The notes under the pieces are model-generated. The model had not been told where the DNA came from. It ran no database searches and saw only the letters and a list, made by a program, of their open reading frames with translations. From positions 1 through 64,000 of the forward strand of contig CAJMNH010000004.1 in NCBI GenBank assembly GCA_905214725.1: a stretch of DNA of 64,000 nucleotides, read 5' to 3'. The position numbers and the translations under genes are program-made. Shown one piece after another: positions 25,787 through 35,366 of this stretch; position 1 is the first letter of the stretch, and the number at the start of each line of letters is the position of its first letter. This DNA is from an uncultured bacterium. Lineage in GTDB: Bacteria; Bacteroidota; Bacteroidia; Bacteroidales; Rikenellaceae.

Positions 25787-27739
25787 ATGAAATTCTTCGC
25801 ATTTCTGACAGCCGCCGTTTGTCTGTGCGGCTCCTCCGTCGCCCAAGAGTACAGTTTCAAGTACGGCAAAATTTCGCCCGACGAACTCAAAATGACCGTC
25901 TATACGCCGGAACCCGATGCCGACGCGGTCTTTATCTACGACGACACGGATATCCACTATGTCTTCGGCAACTCGATTCAACTCGAATGTTATCGCACGG
26001 TCAAAATCAAGGTGCTCAAGGACGACGGCGTGGAGTGGGGTGACGTGGCGATCGACTACAGCAATTACCAGCTGTCGAAAGAGGTGGTCTCCCGCATCGA
26101 CGCCGCAGCCTACAACCTCGTGGACGGGAAAACGGTCAAAACGCAACTCAAGAAACAAAACATCTTCGAAGAGGTGCTGGACGAAAATACGAAACGGCTG
26201 AAGTTTTCGATTCCTGAGGTGAAAGCCGGAACGGTCATTGAATACCGCTACCTGCTCACCTCGGATTTCATCGGAACGATTCCCGACGTAAACATTCAGC
26301 ACTCGATACCGGTGGTTCGCAGTACGGTGCAAGTCTCGATCCCCGAATACTTCACCCACCATATCCATATGCGGGGCTACCTCTCGTTGCCTATCAAAAA
26401 AGAGCTGGACAACGGCGCGGTGATCGGCAACGACGGATTCAGCTACACAAACACGAAATACACCTGTAAGATCGATCAGGTTCCGTCGCTTAAAAAAGAG
26501 CCGTTCATCTGGTATCTGAACGATTTCCGCGCAGGCATCGAATTCGAAATCAACGGGCTCAGCATTCCCGGCAGCCTGTACAAAAGTTTCACGAAGACAT
26601 GGGCCGATGTCTACGAGTCGCTCAAACGGTCGGAGTTCGGCCGCTATGCCAACATTCGCAACCCCTTCAAGGACGAAGTCGCAGCCATCGTGGCCCGAAA
26701 CGCCGACGAACGCGAGCAACTGCACGCCATTCTTAAACTCGTACAGTCCCGTATCACATGGGACGGAACCTACCGGCTTACGCCCAAGAATTCACCCCAT
26801 GCAGCGGTCGACAAGGGACGCGGCGACAGCGGGTCGATCAACTTCATCCTCGCGGCGGCCATGCGCGGCGCCGGATTCAACCCCGAAATCATTCTGCTAA
26901 ATCCCCGTTTAGTAGGACGATTGCCCCTGACCCACGCTACCGACCATATCCGAACCTTCGTGTTGCGCACGACGCTCAAAAGCGGGGAGACGGTTTACCT
27001 CGACGCAACCGATCGCCATTCGGACGTCAACGTCCTGCCCACGCAGCTGCTCGTCGACCGCGCCCGCCTTTACAGTACGGAGCATCCCTTCGACGACTGG
27101 GTCGACCTCTCCTCGCCGGCCCAAAGCGTCGTGCTCTCGCAAATCACGGCACGGTTGACGGAAGCGGGCGAATTGGAGTGCTCCGAAACGGACATCGAGA
27201 CCAATCAGTCGGCTTACGACCTGAGTCGTCGTTACAGCCGCAGCGAAAATCACGATACCTTCATACAGGAGTATGAAAAGAAAGCCGACATCTCCATCTC
27301 GGAATTGACGGTCGAAGGGCTCAATACGGCGAAAGCCTGCATGAAACTGACCTTTACAAAAGCGGTCGATTCGGGCGGTGAATTCCTCTACATCTGTCCC
27401 ACGATCGTCCCCTTTATCAAGGAAAATCCCTTTACCAGCCAGAAGCGGCAATTACCGGTCGAATTCTCCTTCCCGAACCATTATCGCATCATCATCACCC
27501 TCATGCTGCCCGAAGGATACGCCGTCGAAGAGTTGCCCAAGTCCACGCGGATGACCGCCTGCGACGAAGGACTCGCCTGCACGTTGCAGGTACAACACAG
27601 CGGGCCTATGATCCAATGCCTGTTGGACTTCAACCTGTCGCGCGTCATTTTCCCTGCCACCGAATACACCGACCTGAGCGCATTCTACGGATTCCTCACG
27701 GATCTCTGCAACAGCCAGATCGTTATAAAAAAGTCGTAA
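25787..27739 (+). CDS. Secreted DUF3857 protein with degenerate transglutaminase domain (copy 2)
   Basis: This is a 650-residue paralog of the preceding gene. Length is identical and the GDSG motif falls at the same residues (346-349), so the two align without net gaps to that point. Even the sequence just before each ATG is nearly the same (AAACCCTCTCT). These features indicate a tandem duplication. It has a signal peptide (cleavage near SVAQ), DUF3857 and transglutaminase-like domains with Ser348 in place of cysteine. It lies 28 bases after copy 1 and 3 bases before the third family member. Confidence 0.82.
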   Translation: MKFFAFLTAAVCLCGSSVAQEYSFKYGKISPDELKMTVYTPEPDADAVFIYDDTDIHYVFGNSIQLECYRTVKIKVLKDDGVEWGDVAIDYSNYQLSKEVVSRIDAAAYNLVDGKTVKTQLKKQNIFEEVLDENTKRLKFSIPEVKAGTVIEYRYLLTSDFIGTIPDVNIQHSIPVVRSTVQVSIPEYFTHHIHMRGYLSLPIKKELDNGAVIGNDGFSYTNTKYTCKIDQVPSLKKEPFIWYLNDFRAGIEFEINGLSIPGSLYKSFTKTWADVYESLKRSEFGRYANIRNPFKDEVAAIVARNADEREQLHAILKLVQSRITWDGTYRLTPKNSPHAAVDKGRGDSGSINFILAAAMRGAGFNPEIILLNPRLVGRLPLTHATDHIRTFVLRTTLKSGETVYLDATDRHSDVNVLPTQLLVDRARLYSTEHPFDDWVDLSSPAQSVVLSQITARLTEAGELECSETDIETNQSAYDLSRRYSRSENHDTFIQEYEKKADISISELTVEGLNTAKACMKLTFTKAVDSGGEFLYICPTIVPFIKENPFTSQKRQLPVEFSFPNHYRIIITLMLPEGYAVEELPKSTRMTACDEGLACTLQVQHSGPMIQCLLDFNLSRVIFPATEYTDLSAFYGFLTDLCNSQIVIKKS

Positions 27740-27742
27740 TTC

Positions 27743-29638
27743 ATGCGCCGCTGTTACCTACTGTGCCTTCTCTTTGCAGGAGGAGCGCCGGCCGTCTGTC
27801 CGGCCCAAGAATACGCCATAGGGACTCTCGCCGATTCGCTGCGACAAAATGCGCAGGCGGTCGTCCGGCTCTACGAAACCGATTATCAGTATAATTCTCC
27901 GACCTCTGCGACAAAGCGGCAAACCACCGTCATTACCATATTGGACCGCAGGGGAGCGGACAATGCCGATCTTACCTGCAATGTGGATATGTTCAGTTCG
28001 CTGAAAAACTTCTCGGGCGAAATCTACGACGCATCGGGCCGCATAATCCGCAAATTGAACAGGAGCGATCTGAACTATACCGAATATTCTCAGAATTTGG
28101 CCGACGACGCGGCCTATTACTGGCTCAAACCACCGCTGTCGGTCTTCCCCTGCACCGTCCGCTATCGCTACGAGACCGCGCACAAGGACGGATTGTTCGG
28201 CGCATTGGGCTTCTTCCCCCTGTCGACCGATATCGGTGTCGCGCTGGAATGCGCCCGATTCCGGCTGTCTACACCCTCCGGCTACGAGTTCAACTGCAAA
28301 TGCTCGACCGGCGACATTGAACCGGCGCACCGGAGCGAACGCGGCCGCGATATCTACGAATGGACACTCCCTGCTCAGGCGGCCGTTCTCAGCGAGCCGT
28401 TGATGCCCTCATATTACGACCGGCTGCCGATTCTCTATTTCGCTCCGTCGGAATTCTCCTACAGCAAGACGAAGGGAAACATGCAGGACTGGCCTCGTTT
28501 CGGAGTCTGGATGAAAGGGCTGCTCGACGGCCGCGAACAGTTGCCCTTCGCCCTGCAAGGCGAGGTGCACGCCCTGACCGACACGATCCCCGACAAACGG
28601 GGGAAAATCGAAGCGCTTTACCGTTATCTGGGTCGCACGACCCGTTACGTCAGCATTCAATTGGGTATCGGAGGCTGGCAACCGATGGATGCCGCGACCG
28701 TCTACGCGAATAAGTTCGGCGACTGCAAAGCGCTTTCGAACTACCTGCGCGCAATGCTGGCCGAATGCGGCATCGAATCCTTCTATACCATTATACATAC
28801 GAACCGCCGGCGCATTCCGCGCGATTTCGCCACGCCGGCCATCGCCAACCACGCCATTCTGGGCGTACCGTGCGAACGCGACACGCTGTGGTTGGAGTGC
28901 ACCAACACCGACGTTCCCTTCGGCTATGTCCACCAATCCATCGCCGGTCACGACGCCGTGATTTGCCACAACGGCACGGCCGAAGTCGTAACGCTGCCCG
29001 CCTACGCCGATTCGCTCAACACCGAATGTCAGCATATCGATGTCCGGCTCGACGAGGCGGGAAACGCCCACTTCACGCTTTCGAGCGTCAGCCGGGCGCG
29101 GCAATACGAATGGACGCGGCCCATATTGGATCTGGGAAGGGACAAACGGTACGATTTCCTGCGCAGCGCCATCGAACTGCCGCTGGCGAAAGTGGACTCG
29201 CTGCACTGCGAAGAGGTGCTGGATAAACCGCTGCCCGAAATACATCTCCGCGCTTCGATCTCGGCCCAACGTTATGCCAACAAAACCGGTACGCGTCTAT
29301 TCGTGCCCGTTGCGCCGTTGCGCAAGAGCTTGGGGCGCTTCGCCGCGGAACGCAAACACGATCTATGGATCGAGATGGGATACTGCGATGAAGATTCGCT
29401 CACGCTGCACCTGCCGGCCGGATATGTCGTCGAGGCGCTTCCGAAACCCTTAGAGATGAACAACCGGTTCGGAAACATCTCTTTCGAAGCATCATACAGC
29501 GGCGATACACTGTTCATTCATATCCGACTGCTGCGCCGTTCGGGCCGTTACCCGCAAAACGAATATGCGGCCTTTCGGGAGTTCATGCAGGCCGTCGACC
29601 GCATCTATTCCGCAAAGATCGTTCTGCACAAAGCCTGA
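27743..29638 (+). CDS. Secreted DUF3857 protein with intact transglutaminase triad
   Basis: A 631-residue exported protein (signal peptide to about residue 21, cleavage near CPAQ) with DUF3857 and a transglutaminase-like domain. Unlike its two neighbours it keeps the catalytic cysteine in FGDCKALSNYL (Cys328), the histidine in IANHAILGV and the aspartate in ECTNTD. It could therefore be an active papain-like transglutaminase or peptidase in the periplasm. The substrate is unknown. It is the last gene of the three-gene DUF3857 cluster. Confidence 0.83.
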   Translation: MRRCYLLCLLFAGGAPAVCPAQEYAIGTLADSLRQNAQAVVRLYETDYQYNSPTSATKRQTTVITILDRRGADNADLTCNVDMFSSLKNFSGEIYDASGRIIRKLNRSDLNYTEYSQNLADDAAYYWLKPPLSVFPCTVRYRYETAHKDGLFGALGFFPLSTDIGVALECARFRLSTPSGYEFNCKCSTGDIEPAHRSERGRDIYEWTLPAQAAVLSEPLMPSYYDRLPILYFAPSEFSYSKTKGNMQDWPRFGVWMKGLLDGREQLPFALQGEVHALTDTIPDKRGKIEALYRYLGRTTRYVSIQLGIGGWQPMDAATVYANKFGDCKALSNYLRAMLAECGIESFYTIIHTNRRRIPRDFATPAIANHAILGVPCERDTLWLECTNTDVPFGYVHQSIAGHDAVICHNGTAEVVTLPAYADSLNTECQHIDVRLDEAGNAHFTLSSVSRARQYEWTRPILDLGRDKRYDFLRSAIELPLAKVDSLHCEEVLDKPLPEIHLRASISAQRYANKTGTRLFVPVAPLRKSLGRFAAERKHDLWIEMGYCDEDSLTLHLPAGYVVEALPKPLEMNNRFGNISFEASYSGDTLFIHIRLLRRSGRYPQNEYAAFREFMQAVDRIYSAKIVLHKA

Positions 29639-29647
29639 TTCGACATG

Positions 29648-29684
29648 CGGGCGGCGAACACCCGAATAGGGTAGTCGCCGCCCG
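29648..29684. terminator. Candidate hairpin between convergent genes
   Basis: A 10-bp stem (29648-29657 with 29675-29684) with a loop that can itself pair CCC/GGG. It lies between the DUF3857 cluster and the convergent mazG-like gene. No T-run follows on either strand, so the assignment is tentative. Confidence 0.4.
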
Positions 29685-29731
29685 ATACATACGATGACGG
29701 GAAGAGATTCCGCCGCTTTCCTCCGAAAAAC

Positions 29732-30052
29732 CTATAATTTCGGATTGCCCCGATGACGTTCCGCATCGCGGGCCGTCTTTTTGGCGAAATTCTCTTCGAC
29801 GGCCCGCGTCAGATCGACGCCCGTTTGGTTGGCCAGACAGACCAGTACCCACAGCACATCGGCCATCTCGTCGGCAAGGTTCTCCTTCTCGCCGGCTTTG
29901 AACGACTGGTCGCCGTACTTGCGGGCCATAACGCGAGCCAACTCTCCGACCTCCTCCGTGAGAACGGCCATGTTGGTCAGTTCGCTGAAATAACGCACGC
30001 CGTACTCCTTGATCCAAGCGTCGACACGACGCTGTAATTCACTCAGTTCCAT
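29732..30052 (-). CDS. MazG-like nucleotide pyrophosphohydrolase
   Basis: A 106-residue single-domain all-alpha NTP pyrophosphatase. The acidic metal-binding helices are EEVGELARV (about 34-42) and DEMADVLW (about 60-67), separated as in MazG/dUTPase-like folds. Such enzymes hydrolyse non-canonical or excess nucleoside triphosphates to monophosphates. It follows the phosphohexomutase gene on the same strand after a strong terminator. Confidence 0.85.
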   Translation of the reverse strand: MELSELQRRVDAWIKEYGVRYFSELTNMAVLTEEVGELARVMARKYGDQSFKAGEKENLADEMADVLWVLVCLANQTGVDLTRAVEENFAKKTARDAERHRGNPKL

Positions 30053-30062
30053 ATTTTATTCG

Positions 30063-30092
30063 AAAAAACGGCTCCGGCAGGTTGCCGGAGCC
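30063..30092 (-). terminator. Terminator after the phosphohexomutase gene
   Basis: A 10-bp perfect stem (30070-30079 with 30083-30092) is followed on the minus strand by a T-run (A-run 30064-30069), 6 bases past the stop. Confidence 0.85.
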
Positions 30093-30098
30093 ACACAA

Positions 30099-31841
30099 TC
30101 AAACGAGTTTCAACTCTTTTTTAATCGCCTCGATCTTGGCGTCCAACGCGGCCTCCACACGGTCGAAATCGGCCACCGAAGGCAACTCGGCGCGCACGCC
30201 GAAATAGAACTTGATCTTCGGTTCGGTTCCCGACGGCCGCACCGAAACCACTGTTCCGTCGGCAGCGAACCACTGCAAAACATTGGACGACTCCTCGACG
30301 ATCGGCGTCTTCGCCCCCGTCTTCATATCGGTCGACTCGAGCAGTTTGAAATCGTTGATCTTCACCACGGGCGAACCCGCGATATCCTTGGGAGGATTGG
30401 CGCGGTAATCGACCATCATCTGCTGAATTTCGGCGGCGCCCTCCATGCCTTTGCGAACCACCGACACGAGCCCCTCGCGGAAGAAGCCGAATTTCACGTA
30501 AAGTTCCTGCAACCACTCGTAGAGCGTCAGCCCCATCGTATCCTTCGTCCACGCGGCAGCCTCGGCGACCAACGAACAGGCCGACACGGCATCCTTGTCA
30601 CGCACGAAATCGCCGGCCAGATAGCCGAACGACTCCTCGCCGCCGCCAATATAGGTCGCCTTGCCCTCGTTGTTACGGATGATGCGGGCGATGTACTTGA
30701 AGCCCGTAAGGCAGTCGTAGCACTTCACGCCGAAATGCTCCGCCATCACGTTGGGCATCTGCGAGGTCACGATGGTCTTCACCACGAACTGCTTGCCGTC
30801 GATACGCCCCAGCTCCGACCAGCGAGTCAGCTGGTAGGCCATGATAAGCGACAGGGTCTGATTGCCGTTCAGCAATACATACTCGCCTTTGCCGTTACGC
30901 AGCGCAACGCCGATGCGGTCCGAATCGGGATCGGTCGCCAGCACCAGATCGGCGCCCAGCTGCGAACCCAGTTCGATCGCCTTGGTCATCGTCTTGCGCT
31001 CCTCAGGATTGGGCGATTCGACCGTGGGAAAATTACCGTCGATGACCGCCTGCTCCTTGACGAGCGAAACGTTCGAGAAGCCCCATTTGCGAAGCGACGC
31101 CGGCACGAGCCGCACGCCGGCGCCGTGCAGCGGCGTATAGGCGATCTTCATGTCGTGGAACTTGTGCACGCTCTCGGGCGAGAGCGACAGCGTGTGTACC
31201 TTATTTAAATAGATTTCGTCGAAATCCTCGCCCAATAAGGTGATATTACCCGGATTGACGCCCATAAGGATCTGGTCGATGTCGGTGATCTTCTCCACCT
31301 CGGCGATGATATTCTTGTCATGCGGAGCCGTCACCTGCGATCCGTCCGTCCAGTAGGCCTTATAGCCGTTATACTCTTTGGGGTTATGCGACGCGGTGAT
31401 CACGACGCCCGAATGACATTTCAGTTCGCGGATGGCGAAACTCAGTTCGGGAGTGGGGCGCAGCTTGTCGAAGAGGAAAACCGTGAAACCGTTCGAAGCG
31501 AAGATATCGGCCACCCGCTCGGCGAACATCCGCGAATTGTTGCGCGAATCGTGACCGATAGCGACGCGAATCCGCTCGCCCGCGAAATTCTTCTTCAAAT
31601 AGTTGGCCAGCCCCTGCGTAGCCATTCCCACCGTATAGACGTTCATCCGGTTGGTCCCGACGCCCATAATGCCGCGCAGGCCGCCCGTACCGAATTCGAG
31701 GTCTTTGTAAAAGCTCTCGGTCAGTTCTTTCCGGTCGTGTTCCATCAGATAGCGCACCTGCGTTTTGGTCGCTTCGTCGTAGTCGCCGTCGAGCCATTTC
31801 TGAGCTTTCGACAGGACTGATTGCTCTAATTCGTTTACCAT
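30099..31841 (-). CDS. Phospho-sugar mutase (phosphoglucomutase/phosphomannomutase)
   Basis: A 580-residue alpha-D-phosphohexomutase that moves phosphate between C1 and C6 of a hexose. The phosphoserine loop is TASHNPKEYNG, the metal-binding loop is ATDPDSDRIG, the sugar-binding loop is GGGEESFGY, and the C-terminal phosphate-binding segment is RPSGTEPKIKFY. The length and the GTGGLRG motif fit the PGM2-like subgroup, so glucose phosphate is a likely substrate. Confidence 0.92.
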   Translation of the reverse strand: MVNELEQSVLSKAQKWLDGDYDEATKTQVRYLMEHDRKELTESFYKDLEFGTGGLRGIMGVGTNRMNVYTVGMATQGLANYLKKNFAGERIRVAIGHDSRNNSRMFAERVADIFASNGFTVFLFDKLRPTPELSFAIRELKCHSGVVITASHNPKEYNGYKAYWTDGSQVTAPHDKNIIAEVEKITDIDQILMGVNPGNITLLGEDFDEIYLNKVHTLSLSPESVHKFHDMKIAYTPLHGAGVRLVPASLRKWGFSNVSLVKEQAVIDGNFPTVESPNPEERKTMTKAIELGSQLGADLVLATDPDSDRIGVALRNGKGEYVLLNGNQTLSLIMAYQLTRWSELGRIDGKQFVVKTIVTSQMPNVMAEHFGVKCYDCLTGFKYIARIIRNNEGKATYIGGGEESFGYLAGDFVRDKDAVSACSLVAEAAAWTKDTMGLTLYEWLQELYVKFGFFREGLVSVVRKGMEGAAEIQQMMVDYRANPPKDIAGSPVVKINDFKLLESTDMKTGAKTPIVEESSNVLQWFAADGTVVSVRPSGTEPKIKFYFGVRAELPSVADFDRVEAALDAKIEAIKKELKLV

Positions 31842-31895
31842 AAATTATCAGTTTTACTTATAAGTAACTACAATTCGTTATTTTAATACTATACG

Positions 31896-31903
31896 CAAAT
31901 ATA
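31896..31903 (-). promoter_or_regulatory. -7 box upstream of the phosphohexomutase
   Basis: The minus strand reads TATATTTG, 54 bases upstream of the start. The surrounding 250 bases are AT-rich and gene-free. Confidence 0.45.
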
Positions 31904-32023
31904 CACAAAAAATTCCGAATATTCACTATCAACCAGTTAAAAAACGGGACCCTGAAAACCCTTATTTTGCTATATATAAAAAAACCGAAAAAGCAACCGA
32001 AATCAAAAGATATTTTCACAATT

Positions 32024-32032
32024 TTATTCACA
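32024..32032 (+). promoter_or_regulatory. DnaA-box-like site before dnaA
   Basis: TTATTCACA matches the TTATNCACA DnaA-box consensus and lies 83 bases upstream of dnaA next to a CACCTTTG sequence that could be its -7 region. A single box suggests autoregulation rather than an origin. No box cluster was seen. Confidence 0.4.
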
Positions 32033-32114
32033 CCTTTGTAAGGCTGAAAAGAGCGGTAATCGATCCGCTTTTCAATGCAGAAATCAACCAAACCAGAAAG
32101 AACCGTCCCGGCGC

Positions 32115-33515
32115 ATGTTCAACAACACGCAGACATACAGCGACATATGGCAGCATTGCTTGGATAGAATCAAAGAACAGACTTCTGCCGAGGAGTTTGC
32201 CAAATGGTTCCAACCCATCGTCCCGCTCGAATTCGACGGAACGACGCTGCGTCTGCGCGTACCCAACGCCAGTTACGTCTATCAGATCGAGAAAAATTAC
32301 ATCCCGTTTCTGCGCCCGATCATCTCGCAACTCTACGGCCAGCAGACGCGGCTCCACTATGCCGTGCCCAAAGCCGATACGATCACGGACGCCGATACCG
32401 ACTCGACGGCCATTTCGCGTTTCGTAACACAGAACGATACGGCAAATATAAAAAATCCTTTCATCATTCCCGGTCTAAAAAGGGTAAGAATCGATCCGCA
32501 ACTCAATCCGAACTATACGTTCTCGACCTTTATCGAGGGCGAATGCAACCGGTTGGCGCGGTCGGCGGGCATGTCGGTGGCGATAAATCCCGGCACGACG
32601 CCGTTCAATCCCCTCTATATATACGGCGACTCGGGACTGGGAAAGACCCATATCGCACAATCCATCGGTCACGAGGTGCTGCAACGTCATCCCGAATTGC
32701 AGGTGCTCTACGTGTCGATGAACAAATTTCAGGCCCAGTTCCAAACGGCGCACAAACGCGGCGAGATACCCGATTTCATCCACTTCTATCAGATGATCGA
32801 CGTGCTGATCATCGACGATATTCAGGAGTTGACCGGAAAGCCGGGTACGCAGAACGTCTTCTTCAACATCTTCAACCATCTGCACCTTTCGGGCAAGCAG
32901 CTGATCCTTACGTCGGATAAGCCGCCCGTCGAGTTGAAGGATATCGAAGACCGCCTGTTGACGCGCTTCAAATGGGGGCTTTCGACCCAGCTCAACCTGC
33001 CCGACCACGAGACCAAGGTGAAAATCATCCGCGCCAAGGCGCAGAAGATGGGAGCGCAGATTTCGGAAGAGATCGTGCAGTTCCTCGCCGAAAACATCTC
33101 GGCCAACGTGCGGGAAATCGAGGGCGCCTTGTCGTCGCTGGTGGCCAACGCCTCGTTCCTCGGGCGCAAGATCACCACGTCGCTGGCCAAGGAGATCCTC
33201 AAAGCCTATGTGCAGCTCTACCAGAAAGAGATCACCATCGAACATATCATTGATGTGGTATGCAAGTACTTGGCTCTCGACCCCGAACGATTCAACTCGC
33301 CGGAGCGGACGCGGGAGATCGCGCAGGCCCGCCAAATCGCCATGTATCTGGCCAAGCAGCACACCAAAGCGCCGCTGGCGACGATCGGCGCCGCAATCGG
33401 CGGACGCAACCATGCTACGGTACTCCACTCGTGCAAGGCGGTGTCGAACCTGCTGGAGACCGACAAGGCCTTCCGCCGGCAGGTCGAGGAGATCGAGAAA
33501 CAGGTGATGGCATAA
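32115..33515 (+). CDS. dnaA: Chromosomal replication initiator protein DnaA
   Basis: A 466-residue AAA+ ATPase that melts the replication origin. The N-terminal domain (TYSDIWQHCLDRIKEQ) binds helicase-loading partners. Walker A GDSGLGKTH is near 170-178 and Walker B is in VLIIDDIQEL. The C-terminal helix-turn-helix ends with the DnaA signature IGGRNHATVLHSC. All domains are complete. It is a single-gene unit followed by a terminator-like hairpin. Confidence 0.97.
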   Translation: MFNNTQTYSDIWQHCLDRIKEQTSAEEFAKWFQPIVPLEFDGTTLRLRVPNASYVYQIEKNYIPFLRPIISQLYGQQTRLHYAVPKADTITDADTDSTAISRFVTQNDTANIKNPFIIPGLKRVRIDPQLNPNYTFSTFIEGECNRLARSAGMSVAINPGTTPFNPLYIYGDSGLGKTHIAQSIGHEVLQRHPELQVLYVSMNKFQAQFQTAHKRGEIPDFIHFYQMIDVLIIDDIQELTGKPGTQNVFFNIFNHLHLSGKQLILTSDKPPVELKDIEDRLLTRFKWGLSTQLNLPDHETKVKIIRAKAQKMGAQISEEIVQFLAENISANVREIEGALSSLVANASFLGRKITTSLAKEILKAYVQLYQKEITIEHIIDVVCKYLALDPERFNSPERTREIAQARQIAMYLAKQHTKAPLATIGAAIGGRNHATVLHSCKAVSNLLETDKAFRRQVEEIEKQVMA

Positions 33516-33536
33516 ATCGCAGAACCCGAATCGGTT

Positions 33537-33570
33537 GAAAACGTGACTCAGTGTCGCGTTTTCCCGTTTT
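33537..33570 (+). terminator. Terminator after dnaA
   Basis: The stem GAAAACG-T-GAC / GTC-G-CGTTTTC (33537-33547 with 33553-33563) has one internal mismatch, a 5-base loop and a T-rich tail. It is 21 bases past the dnaA stop. Confidence 0.55.
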
Positions 33571-33582
33571 ATTCCGAATACG

Positions 33583-34491
33583 ATGGATCAACCCAAACTC
33601 GAACGGCTGCTGCGTCTGATGAAGATGCTTACGGCCAACACCGAATATACGATCGACGATCTGGCCGAGCGGCTTGCCATGTCGCGCCGCACGGTCTACC
33701 GCTACATCGACACGTTTCGCGAGGCGGGGTTCGTCATCAAGAAAAGCAACGAACATATCCGGCTGGACAAGGAGTCGCCCCATTTCAAGGATATTTCGCA
33801 ATTGATCCACTTCACCGAGGAGGAGGCTGTGATTCTCAAAAGCGCCATCGAAAATATCGACGACGACAACCTCCTGAAACAAAATCTAAAGCGCAAACTC
33901 TACTCGGTCTACGACAACCGCACGCTGGCCGACACGATCGTCAAGGGCAAGCTGTCCGGCATCGTTCATAATCTGGTCGAGGCGATCGCCGAGAAACGGC
34001 AGGTCGTCCTGCAAGCCTATCGCTCGGCGCGCGGAGCTGCCGTACGCGACCGCAGGGTAGAACCCTTCGCCTTCACGACCAACTACGTCAATATCTGGTG
34101 CTACGACACCGAGGACGGCATCTGCAAACTCTTCAAAACATCGCGCATCGGCGCCGTGCTGCCCCTCGACGACAGCTGGGCACACGAAGCGGAGCACTGC
34201 GAAGGGTTTATGGACATCTTCCGCATGAACGGCCACGACCGTCATCGCATCTGTCTGCGGCTGGGAATGCTGGCACACAACCTGCTCGTCGAAGAATATC
34301 CGCTGGCCGAACGCGATCTCACGCCCGACGGCGACAGCCATTGGCTGCTGCAAACCGAAGTGGCCGGATTCGCCGGCGTCACCCGCTTCGTCGCGGGACT
34401 TCTGGACGATATCCGCATCGTCGACTCGCCCGAACTGACCGCCTATATTTGCAACTACATGGAAACGAATCGGTTGAAAGGAGAACGCTGA
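33583..34491 (+). CDS. WYL-domain transcriptional regulator
   Basis: A 302-residue regulator of the DeoR/YafY-WYL type. The N-terminal winged helix-turn-helix has the recognition helix in LAERLAMSRRTVYRYIDTF (about 27-45). The WYL region lies in the middle (RVEPFAFTTNYVNIWCYDTEDG, where the usual WYL triad reads NIW). The C-terminal half resembles the WCX extension. Such proteins sense small ligands or nucleic acid and often control DNA-damage or defence genes. No adjacent target is evident. Confidence 0.83.
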   Translation: MDQPKLERLLRLMKMLTANTEYTIDDLAERLAMSRRTVYRYIDTFREAGFVIKKSNEHIRLDKESPHFKDISQLIHFTEEEAVILKSAIENIDDDNLLKQNLKRKLYSVYDNRTLADTIVKGKLSGIVHNLVEAIAEKRQVVLQAYRSARGAAVRDRRVEPFAFTTNYVNIWCYDTEDGICKLFKTSRIGAVLPLDDSWAHEAEHCEGFMDIFRMNGHDRHRICLRLGMLAHNLLVEEYPLAERDLTPDGDSHWLLQTEVAGFAGVTRFVAGLLDDIRIVDSPELTAYICNYMETNRLKGER

Positions 34492-34623
34492 AACTGCCTC
34501 CTTCCGCAACAGGGTGTGTTATTCACATTCCACAGCCGCGTAAACAGACATTCCTAACGGCCGTCGACACGAATATTCGGCTACATTTTCGGCCGAAACC
34601 GTTCGAAAAAAAGTTTTTTTGTA

Positions 34624-34631
34624 TATATTTG
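34624..34631 (+). promoter_or_regulatory. -7 box of the cupin lipoprotein gene
   Basis: TATATTTG lies 20 bases before the ATG at 34652. The usual TTG -33 element is not clear. Confidence 0.45.
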
Positions 34632-34651
34632 TTAATAAAACAAACGATACC

Positions 34652-35170
34652 ATGAAACGACATTTACTCCTTGCAGCAGGAACATTGTCGCTCCTCGCCG
34701 CTTCCTGCTGCCGACAGACCCCGACGACGCAGGAAAAGACCGACTCGCAACCCGTCGTATTGACGGATTACGGCGCCGAACCGACTACCCTGAACATCGA
34801 AAGCTATACGCTGTCGAACGACAACTACCGAACCGTATTGTGGACGGGTAACAACCTGCAAGTAACGCTTATGACGATTCCCGTGGGCGGCGAAATCGGT
34901 CTCGAACAACATCCCGACATCGACCAATTTCTGCGCATCGAGCAGGGCACCGCAGAGGTGCTGATGGGCGACAGCGAAGAGAACTTAGACTTCGTGCGAG
35001 AGGTCTCGGATAACTTCGCCATCATGGTTCCGGCCGGAAAATGGCACAACATCGTCAACAAGGGAGCCGAACCGCTGAAACTCTATTCGATCTATGCACC
35101 GACGGAACATCCCCACGGTACGGTACACAAAACCCGTCAGGAGGCGATGGAGGCCGAGCATCACCATTAA
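34652..35170 (+). CDS. Cupin-domain lipoprotein
   Basis: This 172-residue protein starts with a lipoprotein signal peptide whose lipobox is LAASC (lipid-modified cysteine near residue 19). It then has a single cupin barrel with GGEIGLEQHPDIDQFLRIEQG and a second motif AGKWHNIVNKG. Histidines and glutamate of both cupin motifs are present, so it can bind a metal. The C-terminus ends in EAEHHH. The frame extends 11 codons upstream but that would run into the promoter. Function is unknown; it probably sits at the periplasmic face of a membrane. Confidence 0.8.
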   Translation: MKRHLLLAAGTLSLLAASCCRQTPTTQEKTDSQPVVLTDYGAEPTTLNIESYTLSNDNYRTVLWTGNNLQVTLMTIPVGGEIGLEQHPDIDQFLRIEQGTAEVLMGDSEENLDFVREVSDNFAIMVPAGKWHNIVNKGAEPLKLYSIYAPTEHPHGTVHKTRQEAMEAEHHH

Positions 35171-35334
35171 ACGAAAGTCGGCAGGGGTCGTTCCCGCGAC
35201 CGGTTCCGGCTTCGTCGGTAAAGCGTCGGCCGGTCGGAAGCCGGCGCATTGCAGGTCGTCTTCATGCCGACATACCGAAATATAAATGCCTGTTCGAAGC
35301 AGGCTGTTCGAAACGATGAGAGCTTTCCGATCCG

Positions 35335-35366
35335 AACCCGCCGGAAATCCCGACGGGTTTTATTTT
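35335..35366 (+). terminator. Candidate terminator before the zinc-ribbon gene
   Basis: AACCCG (35335-35340) pairs with CGGGTT (35354-35359), with further weaker pairing inside, and TTTATTTT follows. Confidence 0.5.

Noticed and set aside
32011..32040. Possible chromosomal origin next to dnaA
   Set aside because: Only one good DnaA-box-like site and no AT-rich 13-mer array. A base-skew calculation over the whole chromosome would be needed.
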